64,000 bases of DNA from positions 1,176,001 through 1,240,000 of the forward strand of contig NZ_CP127407.1 of assembly GCF_030291075.1 (NCBI RefSeq). The letters run 5' to 3'. The notes beneath the pieces were generated by a model, which worked only from the letters and a program-made list of their open reading frames with translations, had not been told where the DNA came from and searched no databases. The translations under genes were made by a program, and so were the position numbers. Positions within the stretch are counted from its first letter, which is position 1, and each line of letters opens with the position of its first letter. The stretch is from Stenotrophomonas sp. 57. GTDB lineage: Bacteria; Pseudomonadota; Gammaproteobacteria; Xanthomonadales; Xanthomonadaceae. Positions 1-8,550 of this stretch are shown here, in pieces.

Positions 1-79
1 GGCCACAGGCCAGGCTCGCGCTGGAAGTGGTCTTGCCCACGCCGCCCTTGCCGGAGGTGACTACGATGATTTCAGCCAA
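1..79 (-). CDS. minD: Septum-site determining ATPase MinD (N-terminal fragment)
   Basis: Only the first 26 codons lie in the window. They encode a start followed by AEIIVVTSGKGGVGKTT, the deviant Walker A motif (KGGVGKT) of MinD/ParA ATPases. MinD binds the membrane when ATP-loaded, recruits MinC and is displaced by MinE, which places the division site at mid-cell. The start is a TTG: an AGGAGA ribosome-binding site lies 7 bases upstream and no in-frame ATG fits better. It follows minC with a gap of about 37 bases on the same strand, so the two are probably cotranscribed. Confidence 0.95.
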   Translation of the reverse strand, partial: MAEIIVVTSGKGGVGKTTSSASLACG

Positions 80-116
80 AGGACTTCTCCTGGTTCTGCA
101 TTAGTTTGGGGCTGCG

Positions 117-905
117 TCAGTCCAGCGCAGCGATCTTGATCTGGTCCTGCTCCAGCCACACCTGCACGGCCTTGCCGCGCAGGTTGTCCGGAACATCGTC
201 CAGTACCTTGTAGTGGCCTGCAATGGCCACCAGTTCCGCATGGAAATCACGGCAGAAGATGCGTGCCGCGGTGTTGCCCTGGGCCCCTGCCAGCGCGCGG
301 CCGCGCAGGGTGCCGTAGATATGGATGCTGCCATCGGCGATGACCTCGGCGCCGGCGCCGACGGTGGCCATCACGGTCAGGTCGCAGTTCTCCGCGTACA
401 GCTGCTGGCCCGAACGCACGTTGCCCAGCTGCATGCGGCCCGGCTGCGGTGCGGCCGCATCGGCGACCTTGGCCACCGGTGCGGCCGGGGCTGGCTTCGG
501 TTCGGCGCGCACGGCGCGACGCGGTTCCGGCGCGGGCGGCGGCGGGGCCGCTTCGGCCTCGGCACGTTCGTACTGGGCACGGAACTTGGCCAGCAGCGGC
601 AGGCCGAGCTGCTGCGAGAGCAGGTCGACCGCGCTGGTGCCATAGGCCAGCGCCACCGGCAGCACGCCGGCGCTGCGCAGGCCATCGACCAGTGCCTGCG
701 CGGTGGCCACGTCCGGCACCTGGCTCAGGCCGCCGAAATCGAGGATCACCGCCGCGCGGCCGAACAGCTTCGGCGCACGGGTCACGCGCTCGCGCATTTC
801 CTGCACAAGGCGCTCGACATCAAGGGTACGGATGCGCAGGTTGGCGATGCCCACCTGGCCGATCTTCAGTTCACCGGCCTGTTCGTAATCGAAATTCACC
901 GCCAC
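117..905 (-). CDS. minC: Septum-site determining protein MinC
   Basis: About 262 residues. MinC inhibits FtsZ polymerisation away from mid-cell, acting with MinD. The N-terminal domain (to about residue 110) contains LDFGGLSQVPD. A proline/alanine-rich linker (about 120-165) follows, then the C-terminal beta-helix domain with VRSGQQLYA, GAEVIADGSIHIYG and GRALAGAQG, which is diagnostic of MinC. The open frame extends upstream to 1016 into the preceding acetyltransferase gene. I chose a GTG at 905 because it starts VAVNFDYEQAGELKIG, the expected N-terminus, with a GGGGAC ribosome-binding site just before it. The start is then only 2 bases after the preceding stop codon. A second GTG at 899 is possible. 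Confidence 0.93.
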   Translation of the reverse strand: MAVNFDYEQAGELKIGQVGIANLRIRTLDVERLVQEMRERVTRAPKLFGRAAVILDFGGLSQVPDVATAQALVDGLRSAGVLPVALAYGTSAVDLLSQQLGLPLLAKFRAQYERAEAEAAPPPPAPEPRRAVRAEPKPAPAAPVAKVADAAAPQPGRMQLGNVRSGQQLYAENCDLTVMATVGAGAEVIADGSIHIYGTLRGRALAGAQGNTAARIFCRDFHAELVAIAGHYKVLDDVPDNLRGKAVQVWLEQDQIKIAALD

Positions 906-907
906 GC

Positions 908-1504
908 TCAGGTCCCCGTCGGCCGCTGTGCCTGCGCCGGCAGCTGCCGGGCGCGTGTCCATGCCACATCCGGCAGCTTGCCGCCGTAGGTCTCCTGGAC
1001 CCACGGGTAGCTGCACAGTTCCTTGGCCAGCATGCTGGCACGCACATCGACCTGGGCCATGGTGTTCTGGCCCAGCTCGCGGAAGCCGAAGCTGCCGTGG
1101 AAGAGCAGGGCGGCATCGGCGCCGTGGTCAAGGAACACTTCGCAGGTCATCTGCGGGTAGCGCAGCTCGGCAAAGCTCTGCGCGTCGGCATAGAAGGCAC
1201 GGCCGACGCCACCGCCACGACGGCGGCTGGCGACCACGATGCGGTCGATGTAGAAGAACGGGGTGTCCAGCTGCTGCTTGAACCAGGCGAAGTTGCTGCT
1301 GTCGTGCTGGCTGTCGCTGCCGAAGCCGATCAGGAAGCCGGCCAGGTTGCCGTCGCGCTCGGCGACGCGGAAATACTCAGCGGTTTCGTAGAACAGGCGC
1401 AGGCGGGCCGCATCCAGGGGAAGGATGGCCAGGCCAGCGTTGTTGTTCAAAGCCAGGACGGAATCGAGCTCGTGCTCGCGCACGTCGCGGATGACAATCG
1501 ACAT
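908..1504 (-). CDS. GNAT-family N-acetyltransferase
   Basis: 198 residues with the GNAT acetyl-CoA fold: a central strand FFYIDRIVVA followed by a glycine-rich acetyl-CoA loop SRRRGGGVGRAFYADA (about 85-105), and the later strand MTCEVFLDHGADAALLFHGSFGF with the usual late GF turn. GNAT enzymes transfer an acetyl group from acetyl-CoA to an amine; the substrate cannot be told from sequence. The stop codon lies 2 bases before minC on the same strand, so it is probably the first gene of a transcript with minC and minD. Such coupling to the cell-division genes may mean nothing more than shared transcription. Confidence 0.85.
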   Translation of the reverse strand: MSIVIRDVREHELDSVLALNNNAGLAILPLDAARLRLFYETAEYFRVAERDGNLAGFLIGFGSDSQHDSSNFAWFKQQLDTPFFYIDRIVVASRRRGGGVGRAFYADAQSFAELRYPQMTCEVFLDHGADAALLFHGSFGFRELGQNTMAQVDVRASMLAKELCSYPWVQETYGGKLPDVAWTRARQLPAQAQRPTGT

Positions 1505-1654
1505 TGTGACTCCGTGGGGTAACGCGGTTGGTCCATCAAGGGACCCTGCGCACGATTATTGCATGCCCGGGGTGGGCTGCGGCATGAACAGGCGACCGGG
1601 CAGGCATGACTTCCGTGGGGTGCGGTGTGCAGGCCGGGCCCGTAGAGTGCTGGC

Positions 1655-2851
1655 ATGTTGGGAGTCCTCAGCCATACCCGCGTCCTCCGCCTGGCCGGCC
1701 TGTTCACCTGGGTCATGGTCGGTCTGCCCTTGGCGTACTCGCAGTTCGAGAACCTGCACAGCCGCGGCGACATGGGGGGCTGGGCGGTCCTGCTGTTCGT
1801 CGCCTATCTGTCCTTCGGTACCTCCTATTACTGGCTGACCCGCATCCTGCGCAGCGACAGCCACACCAGCTGGCTGGACCGCGGGCTGCTGTTGCTGCTG
1901 ACGATCTCGGCGCTGGGGGTCAGCTTCCTCAGCGGTTCGGGCCTGGGCAGCATCCTGATGATGGTGGCCGCCGGGGTCATCCCGTGGATGCTGTCGGTGC
2001 GGCTGGGCGTGCTGTGGCTGCTGGTCAGCCAGCTGGCGGTGGCCCCGGTCTACTACATGCTGCTGCGCTTCCCGCTGTTCGAAGCGGTGATGCAGTCGCT
2101 GCTGTATGGCGGCTTCTCCATGTTCATCTTCGTGACAAGCCTGGTTGCCCGCCAACAGACCGAGGCGCGCGACGAACAGCGCCGGCTCAATTCAGAGCTG
2201 CGTGCCACCCGCGCCCTGCTGGCCGAGAGTGCCCGCGTCAATGAGCGCACCCGCATCTCGCGCGAACTGCATGACCTTCTGGGCCACCAGCTGACCGCGC
2301 TGACCCTGAACCTGGAAGTGGCTGGGCACCTGGCCGAAGGGCAGGCGCTGGAGCATGTGAAGCGCTCCCATGCATTGGCCAAACTGCTGCTGGGCAACGT
2401 GCGCGAGGTGGTCAGCCAGCTGCGCGAGACCGGCGCGATCGAGCTGGGCGCGGCGCTGCGCCCGCTGACCGAGAACGTCCCCTCGCTGGACATCCAGCTG
2501 GATATCGAGGACCCGCTGAACGTGGAGGACCCGCAGCGGGCCCACGTGCTGCTGCGCTGCACGCAGGAGATCATCACCAACGCGGTGCGCCATGCCGGTG
2601 CCCGCCACCTTTGGATCAAGGTGTACCGTGAAGCCCCCGACCGGGTGGTGGTGGAAGCCCGCGACGACGGCGTCGGCGCGGATATGGTCAACGTTGGCAA
2701 TGGCTTGCGCGGCATGCGCGAGCGCCTGCAACAATGTGGTGGCCAGCTGCAGATCGAGACCCGTCCCGGCGAAGGCTTCCGGGTGCGCGCGACCGTACCT
2801 GCAACGGTGCTGGTGGCCGCCCTTACCAAGGTTCCTGAAGGAGTACGTTGA
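1655..2851 (+). CDS. Membrane sensor histidine kinase, DesK/NarL type
   Basis: 398 residues. About five or six hydrophobic segments (residues 12-30, 43-60, 75-95, 98-130, 140-165) form an N-terminal membrane sensor with no periplasmic domain, as in DesK-like kinases. A HisKA_3 dimerisation domain follows with the phospho-accepting His206 in RISRELHDLLGHQ, then a short HATPase_c domain with the N box (TNAVRHA, about 309), DDGVGAD (337-343) and GNGLRGMRERL. Kinases of this class phosphorylate NarL/LuxR-type regulators. The partner gene starts at the last base of this gene's stop codon. The signal is unknown; membrane state is a guess from the DesK resemblance. Confidence 0.92.
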   Translation: MLGVLSHTRVLRLAGLFTWVMVGLPLAYSQFENLHSRGDMGGWAVLLFVAYLSFGTSYYWLTRILRSDSHTSWLDRGLLLLLTISALGVSFLSGSGLGSILMMVAAGVIPWMLSVRLGVLWLLVSQLAVAPVYYMLLRFPLFEAVMQSLLYGGFSMFIFVTSLVARQQTEARDEQRRLNSELRATRALLAESARVNERTRISRELHDLLGHQLTALTLNLEVAGHLAEGQALEHVKRSHALAKLLLGNVREVVSQLRETGAIELGAALRPLTENVPSLDIQLDIEDPLNVEDPQRAHVLLRCTQEIITNAVRHAGARHLWIKVYREAPDRVVVEARDDGVGADMVNVGNGLRGMRERLQQCGGQLQIETRPGEGFRVRATVPATVLVAALTKVPEGVR

Positions 2852-3492
2852 TGATTCGCGTCTGCCTGGTCGACGACCAAACCCTGGTGCGGCAGGGAAT
2901 CCGCTCCCTGCTGGCGCTCGACGACGGCATCGAGGTGGTGGCCGAAGCTGGCGACGGCCGGCAGGCGGTCGAGCTGATACCGCAGGTACGTCCCGACGTG
3001 GTCCTGATGGACATGCGCATGCCGGTGATGTCCGGACTGGAAGCGCTGCAGGTACTGTCGCGGCAGGAACAGCTGCCGCCGACCATCATCCTCACCACCT
3101 TCGACGACGACCAGCTGGTGCTGGCCGGGCTCAAGGCCGGTGCCAAAGGCTACCTGCTCAAGGACGTCACCCTGGCGCAGCTGGTCGGTGCCATCCGCAC
3201 CGTGGCCGAGGGCGGCTCGCTGGTGCAGCCGGCCGTGACCCAGCGCCTGCTGTCGGGCCTGGAGCACATGCGCAACGAGTTCGTCAGCCTGGACCGCCCG
3301 GACCCGCTGACCGACCGTGAGACCGAGATCCTGCGGCTGATGGCCAGCGGCTTCTCCAACAAGGAGATCGCCAACTCGCTGGGCGTGGCCGAGGGCACGA
3401 TCAAGAACCACGTGTCCAACATCCTCTCCAAGCTGGGCGTGCGCGACCGTACGCGTGCCGTGCTGAAGGCATTCGAACTCCAGTTGGTCTGA
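2851..3492 (+). CDS. NarL/LuxR-family response regulator
   Basis: 213 residues. The receiver domain has the acidic pair D8/D9, phospho-accepting D54 in VLMDMRMPVMSG, a switch Thr in LTTFDDD and K104 in YLLKDVT. The C-terminal LuxR helix-turn-helix is about residues 150-205 (PLTDRETEILRLMASGFSNK, then EIANSLGVAEGTIKNHVSNI). It should bind DNA as a dimer when phosphorylated by the upstream kinase. The frame is open from a TTG at 2848, but the ATG at 2851 has an AAGGAG site about 10 bases upstream, giving the classic one-base TGATG overlap with the kinase. Target genes are not visible. Confidence 0.94.
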   Translation: MIRVCLVDDQTLVRQGIRSLLALDDGIEVVAEAGDGRQAVELIPQVRPDVVLMDMRMPVMSGLEALQVLSRQEQLPPTIILTTFDDDQLVLAGLKAGAKGYLLKDVTLAQLVGAIRTVAEGGSLVQPAVTQRLLSGLEHMRNEFVSLDRPDPLTDRETEILRLMASGFSNKEIANSLGVAEGTIKNHVSNILSKLGVRDRTRAVLKAFELQLV

Positions 3493-3725
3493 GAAAAACC
3501 GTTCTGATACAAAGGCTTGGGTGGTGGCAGGGGGTTGCGGCCAAGGTTGCCCCCTACTTGCCGGGTGGCGTATGCGTTACCCTTCGAACTCTTTGTCCAT
3601 ACAAATACGCAGCCGGCAGGGAAACCGGTGCGCCAATCCCGATAAACAATGCCCGCGAAGCCTGCTAGGATTGGCGCTTCGCTTCAATCAACCCGGCCGT
3701 GGGATCGGCCCCGGAGACTCTCTGA

Positions 3726-4799
3726 ATGACCCGTATTATCGAGTTCCTGATCGCCTTGGGGATCGTGGCTGGCCTGTTCGTCATTATTGGCGTCTGTCTG
3801 CCGGGCGAGCGTCACATCACCGAAAGCATCGAGACCAACCGCAAGATGACGATCGTGTACGACACGGTCAGCAGCCTGCGCCGCTTCAAGGACTGGAACC
3901 CGCTGGTACTGCGCGATCCCGCCGTTGAACTGAAGCTGTCCGGCCCGGCCTCCGGCAAGGGCGCCACCCTCGACTTCACCTCCAAGGACCTGGGCACCGG
4001 TTCCTGGAAGATCACCGACGCCGAAGAGAACAAGCGCGTTGCGATCGCCATCGAAGATGGCACCAAGGGTCACGACAAGGTCACCACCTTCACCCTGGAG
4101 CCGACCGGCAAGGGCGGCCGCAACGTCAAGATCACCCAGGACTACTCGGTGAAGTACGGCTTCGACCTGTTCGGCCGTTACGCAGGCCTGTATGTCAGCC
4201 GCCAGATCGGCGACGACATCAAGATGGGTCTGTCGCGCATGGCCAACATGCTGGCGACCGTGCCGAACGTCGACTACCGCACCCCGGAAGCCCCGCTGAC
4301 CGATCTGGGCATCGTCGATGTGCCGGCGGAAGACCTGCTGGTCGTCAACGCCGGTAACGTGGACCGCGGTCAGGACACGATCACCAAGTCCATCAAGGAC
4401 AACCAGGAGTGGATCAAGCGCGTGATGGAGGCCAATGGCCTTGAAGCCGCCGGTCCGTTCCGCATCATCACCACCGACTTCGGCCAGGAGAAGTACGCCT
4501 TCGACGTCGCCCAGCCGGTGAAGAAGAAGGGTACCGAAGGTGCCACCGCTGAAGCCCTGACCGTCAAGATCGACGGCGGCGCTCCGGTGAAGTACCTGCA
4601 CGTTGCTCCGCACCGTTCGGCACATGCGGCCTACACCGGCCACATGGCGGGTCTGGACGTGGCCCGCAACGGCCTGCGCGCCTGGGCCGTGACCTCGGGC
4701 AACGAAGTGATCGACCGTCCGTACGAATCCTGGAAGGACGGCATCGACAAGTCGTTCACCCCGGAAGGTACCTACGACATCTACTGGGCCGTCAAGTAA
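3726..4799 (+). CDS. SRPBCC/polyketide-cyclase-like protein with N-terminal membrane anchor
   Basis: 357 residues. Residues 5-25 (IIEFLIALGIVAGLFVIIGV) are a signal anchor. The part after it (about 35-180) has the START/SRPBCC pattern of a hydrophobic ligand pocket (SLRRFKDWNPL, GTGSWKITDAEENKRV), and the C-terminal half (about 195-355) resembles the GyrI-like ligand-binding fold. This arrangement is common in proteins annotated as polyketide cyclases in Xanthomonadaceae; no enzymatic role is shown. It stands alone between the two-component system and a strong terminator. Codon use is highly biased, which suggests good expression. Confidence 0.7.
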   Translation: MTRIIEFLIALGIVAGLFVIIGVCLPGERHITESIETNRKMTIVYDTVSSLRRFKDWNPLVLRDPAVELKLSGPASGKGATLDFTSKDLGTGSWKITDAEENKRVAIAIEDGTKGHDKVTTFTLEPTGKGGRNVKITQDYSVKYGFDLFGRYAGLYVSRQIGDDIKMGLSRMANMLATVPNVDYRTPEAPLTDLGIVDVPAEDLLVVNAGNVDRGQDTITKSIKDNQEWIKRVMEANGLEAAGPFRIITTDFGQEKYAFDVAQPVKKKGTEGATAEALTVKIDGGAPVKYLHVAPHRSAHAAYTGHMAGLDVARNGLRAWAVTSGNEVIDRPYESWKDGIDKSFTPEGTYDIYWAVK

Positions 4800-4830
4800 G
4801 CCTCGGCTGACCCATGTGATGTTGGACACA

Positions 4831-4863
4831 AAAACGCGCCGCTCATTGCGGCGCGTTTTTTTT
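4831..4863 (+). terminator. Rho-independent terminator after the SRPBCC gene
   Basis: An inverted repeat (ACGCGCCGC, loop TCATT, GCGGCGCGT) is followed by a run of eight T on the + strand and preceded by A's, so it could also work in the other direction. It lies about 30 bases after the stop codon. Confidence 0.9.
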
Positions 4864-4903
4864 CATCTGGCGCCCGGCAAAGGGCGCTGCGCAAGGACCC
4901 CTC

Positions 4904-5275
4904 ATGTTCAATCTGGAACGTCGCGCACGTAAGCCTTCCCTGCTGGCCTGTGTTGGCGCGCTGCTGGCGGCCGCCTCGATCGGCCTGTCCGCCTACGCAT
5001 CGCACGGCGTGGCCGACCCGCTGGCTCAGCAGCATCTGAACATGGCCGCGCTGTATGCGTTCGCGCATGGCGCGGTGCTGGCGGCGCTCGGGCCGCGCGC
5101 GCAGGGCGCGATCGCGCACCTGGCGCTGTACGTGCTGCTGCTGGGCGTGCTGCTGTTTTCCGGCAGCCTGGTGGGCGGCGCGCTGTGGCAGTGGCCGACG
5201 CGGATGGCACCGATTGGCGGCACCAGCATGATGGCCGGATGGGTGCTGCTGGCGATCAATGCATTGAGGCGGTGA
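4904..5275 (+). CDS. DUF423-family small membrane protein
   Basis: 123 residues with about four hydrophobic segments. The pattern matches DUF423 (YgdD/TMEM256-like): GLSAYASHGVADPLAQQHLN and YAFAHGAVLAAL, then LLGVLLFSGSLVGGAL and, near the end, PIGGTSMMAGWVLLAI. Function is unknown in the family. The gene is preceded by a terminator, so it is its own transcription unit, with GGACCCC upstream of the ATG serving as a weak ribosome-binding site. Confidence 0.85.
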   Translation: MFNLERRARKPSLLACVGALLAAASIGLSAYASHGVADPLAQQHLNMAALYAFAHGAVLAALGPRAQGAIAHLALYVLLLGVLLFSGSLVGGALWQWPTRMAPIGGTSMMAGWVLLAINALRR

Positions 5276-5669
5276 CTGAGTCGACGTTGCTGCTTCGATC
5301 CATGCTGATGCGATCTGCACCGTTCATGGGCGTTACTTTTCTTTTCGCGCGAAAAGAAAAGCAACCAAAAGAAACGCGCCGCCGGCCGCGAGCCGGTGCT
5401 GCGCACCGGTCCCCCGCGCTTCTCGGCCCGTCGAGGGACGGTGCGGGAACTCGCTGCGCTCAGACACCCGCACCTCTTCGCCCTCGCCGGACCTGCGGTG
5501 CTCGGCTCGCTTGAAGGCGGACCCAACAGCCGCGCGCTGATCCGTTATAGAGGCTTCGAGCGAAGCGACCGGCTTCTGTCTTTGCCTTCTTGTTCCATCT
5601 CGTGGTGGGCGCGCGCGCAATCCGCCCGGAAAGCTCCATGAAGTTCGCCTTGCGGCTGCCACGAGGGGC
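5276..5669. repeat. Intergenic repeat region with a perfect 26-bp palindrome
   Basis: 394 bases without a convincing gene. Positions 5336-5361 form a perfect 26-base palindrome (CTTTTCTTTTCG, then its complement), followed by AACCAAAAGAAACGCGCC and a GC-rich stretch. I know this CTTTTCTTTT...AAAAGAAAAG motif as a recurring intergenic element in Stenotrophomonas and Xanthomonas, but could not verify copy number here. Open frames across it in several directions look like by-products of the composition. The reverse operon ends at 5670. Confidence 0.6.
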
Positions 5670-6479
5670 TCAGCTGGTGGCCGGCTTCCAGCACCAGTGC
5701 CACGGTTCGTAGACGATCCCGTGCGGATTCTCGCGGGGGTAGCTCAGATGGAAGCCATGTCCGCTGGCATTCGCCTGCAGCCACGCGAACGCGTCGGTGG
5801 CTTCGAACGATTCCTCGGCCGGCGCATCGCCCGGTGTTCCGATGTCCAGCGCGTAGCCGCTGTGATGTTCACTGAAGCCCGGCGCCGCATTGACCTTCAG
5901 GATCTCCGCCACGCTCAGACCGCGCGCGCGCTTCCGTTCGAAAATGCCCAGTTGGTAGGCGTGGCTGCGGAAGCCGGAGATGGCATCCAGTGCGATGCCA
6001 TCCCGCGCTGCGTGCAGGCGCATGCGTCGCCAGCCCTGTGCGGGGTCGCGGCGCAGCCAAAGGGGGCGGGCGAAACGATCACGGCCGGCGAAGTGCAGCA
6101 GGCAGGGTTCGGGTTCGAGCGGCAGGCCACTGTCGTCGGCGTAACGCTGCGGGTCCAGGCCGAGCTGCTGCAGGCGCTGCTGCAGCCCGGCCAATGGCAG
6201 CCATTGATCTTCCAGCGACGCGGCGAACGGCCGTGCATTCCGCGCATCCAGCAGCGCCAGAGCGTCCTCGACACCGGGCTCGCGCGGCAGGCGCGGCACC
6301 AGCGAATGCACGCCGCGCGTCAGCACCGCTGCCAGGTAGCGGCCATCACGCTTGCGCCGCAGCACCCATTGCGCCTGTGCCAGCAGGCGCGCATCGGCAT
6401 TGCTGCGTGCGCGCAGCAGATCGGCGGGCCACAGCTCGATGGCTTCGGTATTGATCAGCAGGGGCGGGCGTCGTTGCAT
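5670..6479 (-). CDS. M15-family D-Ala-D-Ala carboxypeptidase-like zinc peptidase
   Basis: 269 residues. The C-terminal half carries the M15B (VanY-like) zinc site: SEHHSGYALDIG (203-214) gives the His and Asp ligands, and EPWHW (258-262) gives the catalytic Glu and third ligand His. SGFRSHAYQ (168-175) is the usual substrate-side motif. M15B enzymes remove the terminal D-Ala of peptidoglycan stem peptides. The N-terminal 130 residues resemble no domain I recognise. No signal peptide is evident (start MQRRPPLLINTEAIELWPAD), so the location of action is uncertain. It is the last gene of the reverse operon, 9 bases after the PH-domain gene. Confidence 0.85.
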   Translation of the reverse strand: MQRRPPLLINTEAIELWPADLLRARSNADARLLAQAQWVLRRKRDGRYLAAVLTRGVHSLVPRLPREPGVEDALALLDARNARPFAASLEDQWLPLAGLQQRLQQLGLDPQRYADDSGLPLEPEPCLLHFAGRDRFARPLWLRRDPAQGWRRMRLHAARDGIALDAISGFRSHAYQLGIFERKRARGLSVAEILKVNAAPGFSEHHSGYALDIGTPGDAPAEESFEATDAFAWLQANASGHGFHLSYPRENPHGIVYEPWHWCWKPATS

Positions 6480-6488
6480 CGCCTCAGC

Positions 6489-7082
6489 TTACTGCTGTGG
6501 TGCCGGTGCGGCCACCTTGCGCAGTGCCTCCAGCAGCGCCTGTGGCCGGTCCAGGCTGAGCAGCAGCGCGCTGCCATCGCGTACCGGCAGCACCAGGACG
6601 CGGCTGCGGTCGGTGACCAGGGCAAAGCCCTTGCCGCCGCCCAGCAGGCGGAAGTGGCCGGAATGGAAGCCGGGCATCGAATAACCGTTGGTCTTGAAGC
6701 GGATGCCATAGCGCCGGTCGCGGCCGAGGTCGACCACCTCGGCCTGGTCCAGTCGCAGCTGCGCCACCGGCACGCGCCGTCGGTACATCGTTGAACGGAC
6801 GTCCAGCACGTCGCCATCGAACTCCACCCGGCGCCGGAAGAAGGCCAGGCCCAGCCCGATACCGAGCGCGGCGATCATCACCAGGCTCCATGCCGCGCTG
6901 CCGCCCATGCGGAACCACGGCGGCGACAGGGTCACTTCCATCCACGGCGCGTTGTCGCGGGCGGTGTGCAGCTGCGCGTAGACGCTGATGGCGAAGGCCA
7001 GCAGCAGCGGCAGGACCACCCACAGGACGCGGAACGGCGAGCTCTCCGCCACGTCGAAGCGCTTCGGGTCGCTGCCGCTCAT
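6489..7082 (-). CDS. PH-domain (bPH/DUF304-like) membrane protein
   Basis: 197 residues. Two membrane helices (about 18-38 and 62-82) are followed by a cytosolic domain beginning FRRRVEFDGDVLDVRSTMYR, with alternating short strands typical of bacterial PH-like domains of the YdbS/DUF304 type. The start codon overlaps the stop of the hydrolase gene (shared TCAT on the + strand), so translation is coupled. Function is unknown. Confidence 0.6.
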   Translation of the reverse strand: MSGSDPKRFDVAESSPFRVLWVVLPLLLAFAISVYAQLHTARDNAPWMEVTLSPPWFRMGGSAAWSLVMIAALGIGLGLAFFRRRVEFDGDVLDVRSTMYRRRVPVAQLRLDQAEVVDLGRDRRYGIRFKTNGYSMPGFHSGHFRLLGGGKGFALVTDRSRVLVLPVRDGSALLLSLDRPQALLEALRKVAAPAPQQ

Positions 7083-8368
7083 CGCTGCGCCTTGATCCAG
7101 GTGGCCACGTCATTGATCAGCGTCGCATCGACATGGCCCGGTTGCGCGTATTCCTGCAGCGAGCTGGGGCCGCTGCCGGCAATGCCGATGTGGTTGAGCG
7201 CCGGATAGGCCTGCCACTGCACGTCGCTGCGGCCGGCCAGCGCCTTCTGCCACAGCACCCAGTCGGCATCGGGTACCTGGAAATCGCGGCCGCCGTGCAG
7301 CATCAGCAGTGGTTTGTGCAGGGCCTGTGCATCGGCCCGTGCGTTGACCGCCTCCACGCTCTTCCAGAACGATTGAGGAACGCCCAGTGGCAGTTCGCCC
7401 GCTGGCGCCGGTGTATCACTGCGTGCTGCGGCGATCTGGGCGTCAAGGCGGTCGAGGAAGGCCTGCTCGGGCGCACTGATGCTGCCGTCCAGTGCCATCA
7501 GGTAGCGGTTCTGTTCCGGCAGCAGTTCCAGCAGGGTGCGTGCCGGTGCGGCCCACAGGATCGCGCCGCGCGCCTGCGGCCAGCGGCTGGCGATGCGCGG
7601 GGCGAGCATGCCGCCCTGGCTGTGGCCCATCACGAACACGCGCTTGCGGTCGACGCGCGGGTCGGCGGCCAGGCTGGCCAGTGCAGCCTCCGCATCCAGC
7701 GTGGTCTCGTCATCGACGGTAAAGCGGTCATTGGCGAAATCCTGCGGGCGGGCGAAGGTGCGCTTGTCATAGCGCAGCACGGCGATGCCCTGGGCTGCCA
7801 GGCCGCGCGCCACATCGAGGAACGGGCGGCTGCCACCGATCGTCTCATCGCGATCCTGCGGACCCGAGCCATGCACAAGCACGACCGCCGGGAACGGGCC
7901 TTTCCCCTTCGCCAGCGCCAGGGTGCCGGGCAGGGCGCCGCGTGTCTGCGGCACGCTGAAATCCACTTCGCTGTAGTCGGCATCGGCCGGTGGCGGGGGT
8001 GCCTTGTCGGCTGCAGCGGGCCGCAGCATCAGTCCGGCCACCTTGTCCTGCGCATCCACCGCCACCTGTGCAACGACGCGGCCGCTGGCGAACTGCAGCG
8101 GCACCACCACCAGGTGCATGCCCTGCTGCGTACTGACTTCGGGGGCACCTCGCTGCTGCAGGTCACCCAGTGACTTCCACAGCGCGCCCAGCTTGTCGGC
8201 GGGAACGGCCTCGGCCATCTGCGTGGTCAGCATCGCCTCTGCATCGGCGATCTGGCCGGCCTGCAGGTGGTCAAGCAGCCGATTGGCCACCTGTTCTGGT
8301 TCAGCGGCGAAGGCCGGGGCAGTGAGCAGAGCCAGTGACAACATGAGCAGTCTGCGACGACGGGACAT
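7079..8368 (-). CDS. Secreted alpha/beta hydrolase with N-terminal DUF3887-like domain
   Basis: 429 residues. A signal peptide (about 1-21, cleaved after PAFA) is followed by a domain of about 100 residues resembling DUF3887 (EQVANRLLDHLQAGQIADAE). Then comes an alpha/beta hydrolase: oxyanion region VLVHGSGPQDRDE, nucleophile elbow GHSQGG (near 249), late acid in LMLHGGRDFQVPDAD and terminal His in LNHIG. It probably cleaves an ester or peptide in the periplasm; the substrate is unknown. It follows the DUF4177 gene by 2 bases and overlaps the PH-domain gene by 4. Confidence 0.85.
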   Translation of the reverse strand: MSRRRRLLMLSLALLTAPAFAAEPEQVANRLLDHLQAGQIADAEAMLTTQMAEAVPADKLGALWKSLGDLQQRGAPEVSTQQGMHLVVVPLQFASGRVVAQVAVDAQDKVAGLMLRPAAADKAPPPPADADYSEVDFSVPQTRGALPGTLALAKGKGPFPAVVLVHGSGPQDRDETIGGSRPFLDVARGLAAQGIAVLRYDKRTFARPQDFANDRFTVDDETTLDAEAALASLAADPRVDRKRVFVMGHSQGGMLAPRIASRWPQARGAILWAAPARTLLELLPEQNRYLMALDGSISAPEQAFLDRLDAQIAAARSDTPAPAGELPLGVPQSFWKSVEAVNARADAQALHKPLLMLHGGRDFQVPDADWVLWQKALAGRSDVQWQAYPALNHIGIAGSGPSSLQEYAQPGHVDATLINDVATWIKAQR

Positions 8369-8370
8369 GG

Positions 8371-8550
8371 CTACTGCTCCTTCTTGAAGACCAGCATGGC
8401 CGGGCGCATCGGCGCCGGAATGATGATGTTGACCAGTTCCCAGCCCAGCATTCCCTGTCGGGTCAGTTCACTCTGGATGTCCTCGGCCTTGAGGACGCCC
8501 ATCATCGAGGTCTTCACTTCAATCGTCTGGTAACTCCAGCGCGTGCTCAT
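8371..8550 (-). CDS. DUF4177-like 59-residue protein
   Basis: A 59-residue frame ([20 protein letters not shown] ... VFKKEQ). The pattern WSYQTIEVK, then [25 protein letters not shown], matches the small DUF4177 family. Its start codon overlaps the stop of the ribbon-helix-helix gene (ATGA) and its stop lies 2 bases before the hydrolase, so it is firmly inside the operon. No function is known. The repeated association of DUF4177 with SPFH genes is inferred here only from this locus. Confidence 0.75.
   Translation of the reverse strand: MSTRWSYQTIEVKTSMMGVLKAEDIQSELTRQGMLGWELVNIIIPAPMRPAMLVFKKEQ

Noticed and set aside
5333..5662. A 109-codon reverse frame across the palindromic repeat
   Set aside because: Arg/Ala-rich with no ribosome-binding site; it is the translation of an intergenic repeat.
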